A stretch of DNA of 64,000 nucleotides from Paludibacter sp. (GTDB taxonomy: Bacteria > Bacteroidota > Bacteroidia > Bacteroidales > Paludibacteraceae), in assembly GCA_028692715.1 (NCBI GenBank), contig JAQUWU010000007.1, positions 62,001 through 126,000 on the forward strand, in the 5' to 3' direction. This document shows positions 63,400-64,000 of this stretch, one piece after another. Within the stretch, counting starts at the first letter, position 1; each line of letters opens with the position of its first letter. Made by a program: the position numbers and the translations under genes. The notes under the pieces are model-generated. The model saw only the letters and a list, made by a program, of their open reading frames with translations. It did not search any database and was not told the DNA's origin.

Positions 63400-64000
63400 A
63401 TGTCGCAAAATCTAGTCATTATTCCTACCTACAACGAAAAGGAAAACATAGAGAATATTATTCGTACGGTGTTTCAACAACCTACTATTTTTCATGTATT
63501 AGTGATTGAAGATGGCTCTCCCGATGGAACAGCAGCTATTGTAAAACGTTTACAAACCGAATTTCCCCAAAGTTTATTTATGGTGGAGCGAAAAGGCAAA
63601 CTTGGACTTGGAACTGCTTATATTACAGGATTCAAATGGGCACTGCAACGGAAATATGAGTTTATTTTCGAAATGGACGCCGACTTTTCGCACAATCCTG
63701 CCGACTTGAATAAACTCTACGATGCCTGTGCCAATCAGGGTGCAGATGTTGCTATTGGATCGCGTTACGTGTGTGGTGTCAATGTTGTAAACTGGCCTAT
63801 CGGTAGGGTTTTAATGTCTTATTTTGCCTCTAAATATGTTCGATTTGTTACAGGAATGAATATAGCCGATACTACAGCCGGATTCAAATGTTACCGTAGA
63901 GAAGTGCTGGAAACCATTAATTTGGATCGTATCCGATTTAAAGGATACGCGTTCCAGATTGAAATGAAATTTACCGCTTATAAATGTGGCTTTACATTGA
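63400..64000 (+). CDS. Polyprenol-phosphate mannosyltransferase (GT2), truncated by the window end
   Basis: 200 codons are visible, without stop. The start is MSQNLVIIPTYNEKENIENI; the metal site EMDADFSHNPADL (~88) and HVLVIEDGSPDGTA (~36) identify the dolichol-phosphate mannose synthase-like GT2 family, along with IADTTAGFKCYRREVLE near 160. It transfers a sugar from a nucleotide donor to a polyprenyl phosphate at the inner membrane; mannose is the usual sugar, but specificity is uncertain. The C-terminal part lies beyond base 64000. Confidence 0.9.
   Translation, partial: MSQNLVIIPTYNEKENIENIIRTVFQQPTIFHVLVIEDGSPDGTAAIVKRLQTEFPQSLFMVERKGKLGLGTAYITGFKWALQRKYEFIFEMDADFSHNPADLNKLYDACANQGADVAIGSRYVCGVNVVNWPIGRVLMSYFASKYVRFVTGMNIADTTAGFKCYRREVLETINLDRIRFKGYAFQIEMKFTAYKCGFTL

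Overview
The window looks like chromosomal DNA from an anaerobic or microaerophilic member of the Bacteroidota, most likely order Bacteroidales. The base composition is AT-rich. Most genes lack a Shine-Dalgarno sequence, and many are preceded by the Bacteroidota sigma-ABfr -7 box TAnnTTTG. The gene set also fits: SusC-like TonB receptor, DUF4290 next to murA, DUF5723-OmpA proteins, coaX followed by an outer membrane protein, a TPR protein and lptC, a stand-alone flavodiiron protein, and L-rhamnose isomerase with RhaT. No rRNA, tRNA, CRISPR array, prophage or intact insertion sequence was seen.

Layout. 1-9.5 kb, plus strand: the end of an ECF sigma factor, a short HPPK-like protein, a nucleoside phosphorylase, mnmE, an unrecognised 266-aa protein and the sbcD-sbcC nuclease pair. 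9.5-18.1 kb: a phosphoesterase remnant and a MITE-like repeat, topB (minus), a flavodiiron protein, a DUF2721 membrane protein, nadE, an MscS channel and a YebC-family protein (minus). 18.2-30 kb, minus: a duplicated envelope locus with three DUF5723 outer-membrane proteins (two carrying thrombospondin type-3 repeats and an OmpA domain), two large paralogous lipoproteins and one small lipoprotein, with a decayed transposase between the two gene pairs. 30-36 kb, minus: a RecD-like helicase, a MetY-type PLP enzyme and pheT. 36-43.5 kb, plus: an acyl-CoA synthetase, two tandemly duplicated tiny lipoproteins, hisG, then coaX / OMP / TPR / lptC. 43.5-55 kb, minus: araC-type regulator, rhaT, rhaA, groEL, groES, nitroreductase, glycosyltransferase, ferritin, murA, DUF4290, and a lipoprotein endonuclease/exonuclease/phosphatase. 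55.5-61.3 kb, plus: a TonB-dependent receptor and two DUF5689-type lipoproteins, divergent from that phosphoesterase. 61.3-64 kb: a 21-bp minisatellite ORF, a CDGSH protein, a YycJ-like hydrolase and a truncated polyprenol-phosphate mannosyltransferase.

How genes may work together. Three envelope modules stand out: the DUF5723/lipoprotein cluster, the coaX-OMP-TPR-lptC operon leading to LPS export, and the TonB receptor/DUF5689/phosphoesterase group, which I infer takes up or degrades an extracellular phosphoester such as nucleic acid. The rhamnose group has import and isomerisation but no kinase or aldolase here.

The window is also rich in small palindromic repeats. An exact 14-mer, CCTTTAGGGGTTGG, occurs around the start of mnmE in both orientations and again beside the groEL stop. 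A related hairpin sits inside a glycosyltransferase reading frame. A TIR-bounded element occurs twice, and a ~103-bp repeat occurs twice. The most promising candidates for an undescribed system are the duplicated DUF5723-TSP3-OmpA/lipoprotein locus and, at smaller scale, the gene-invading palindromes.
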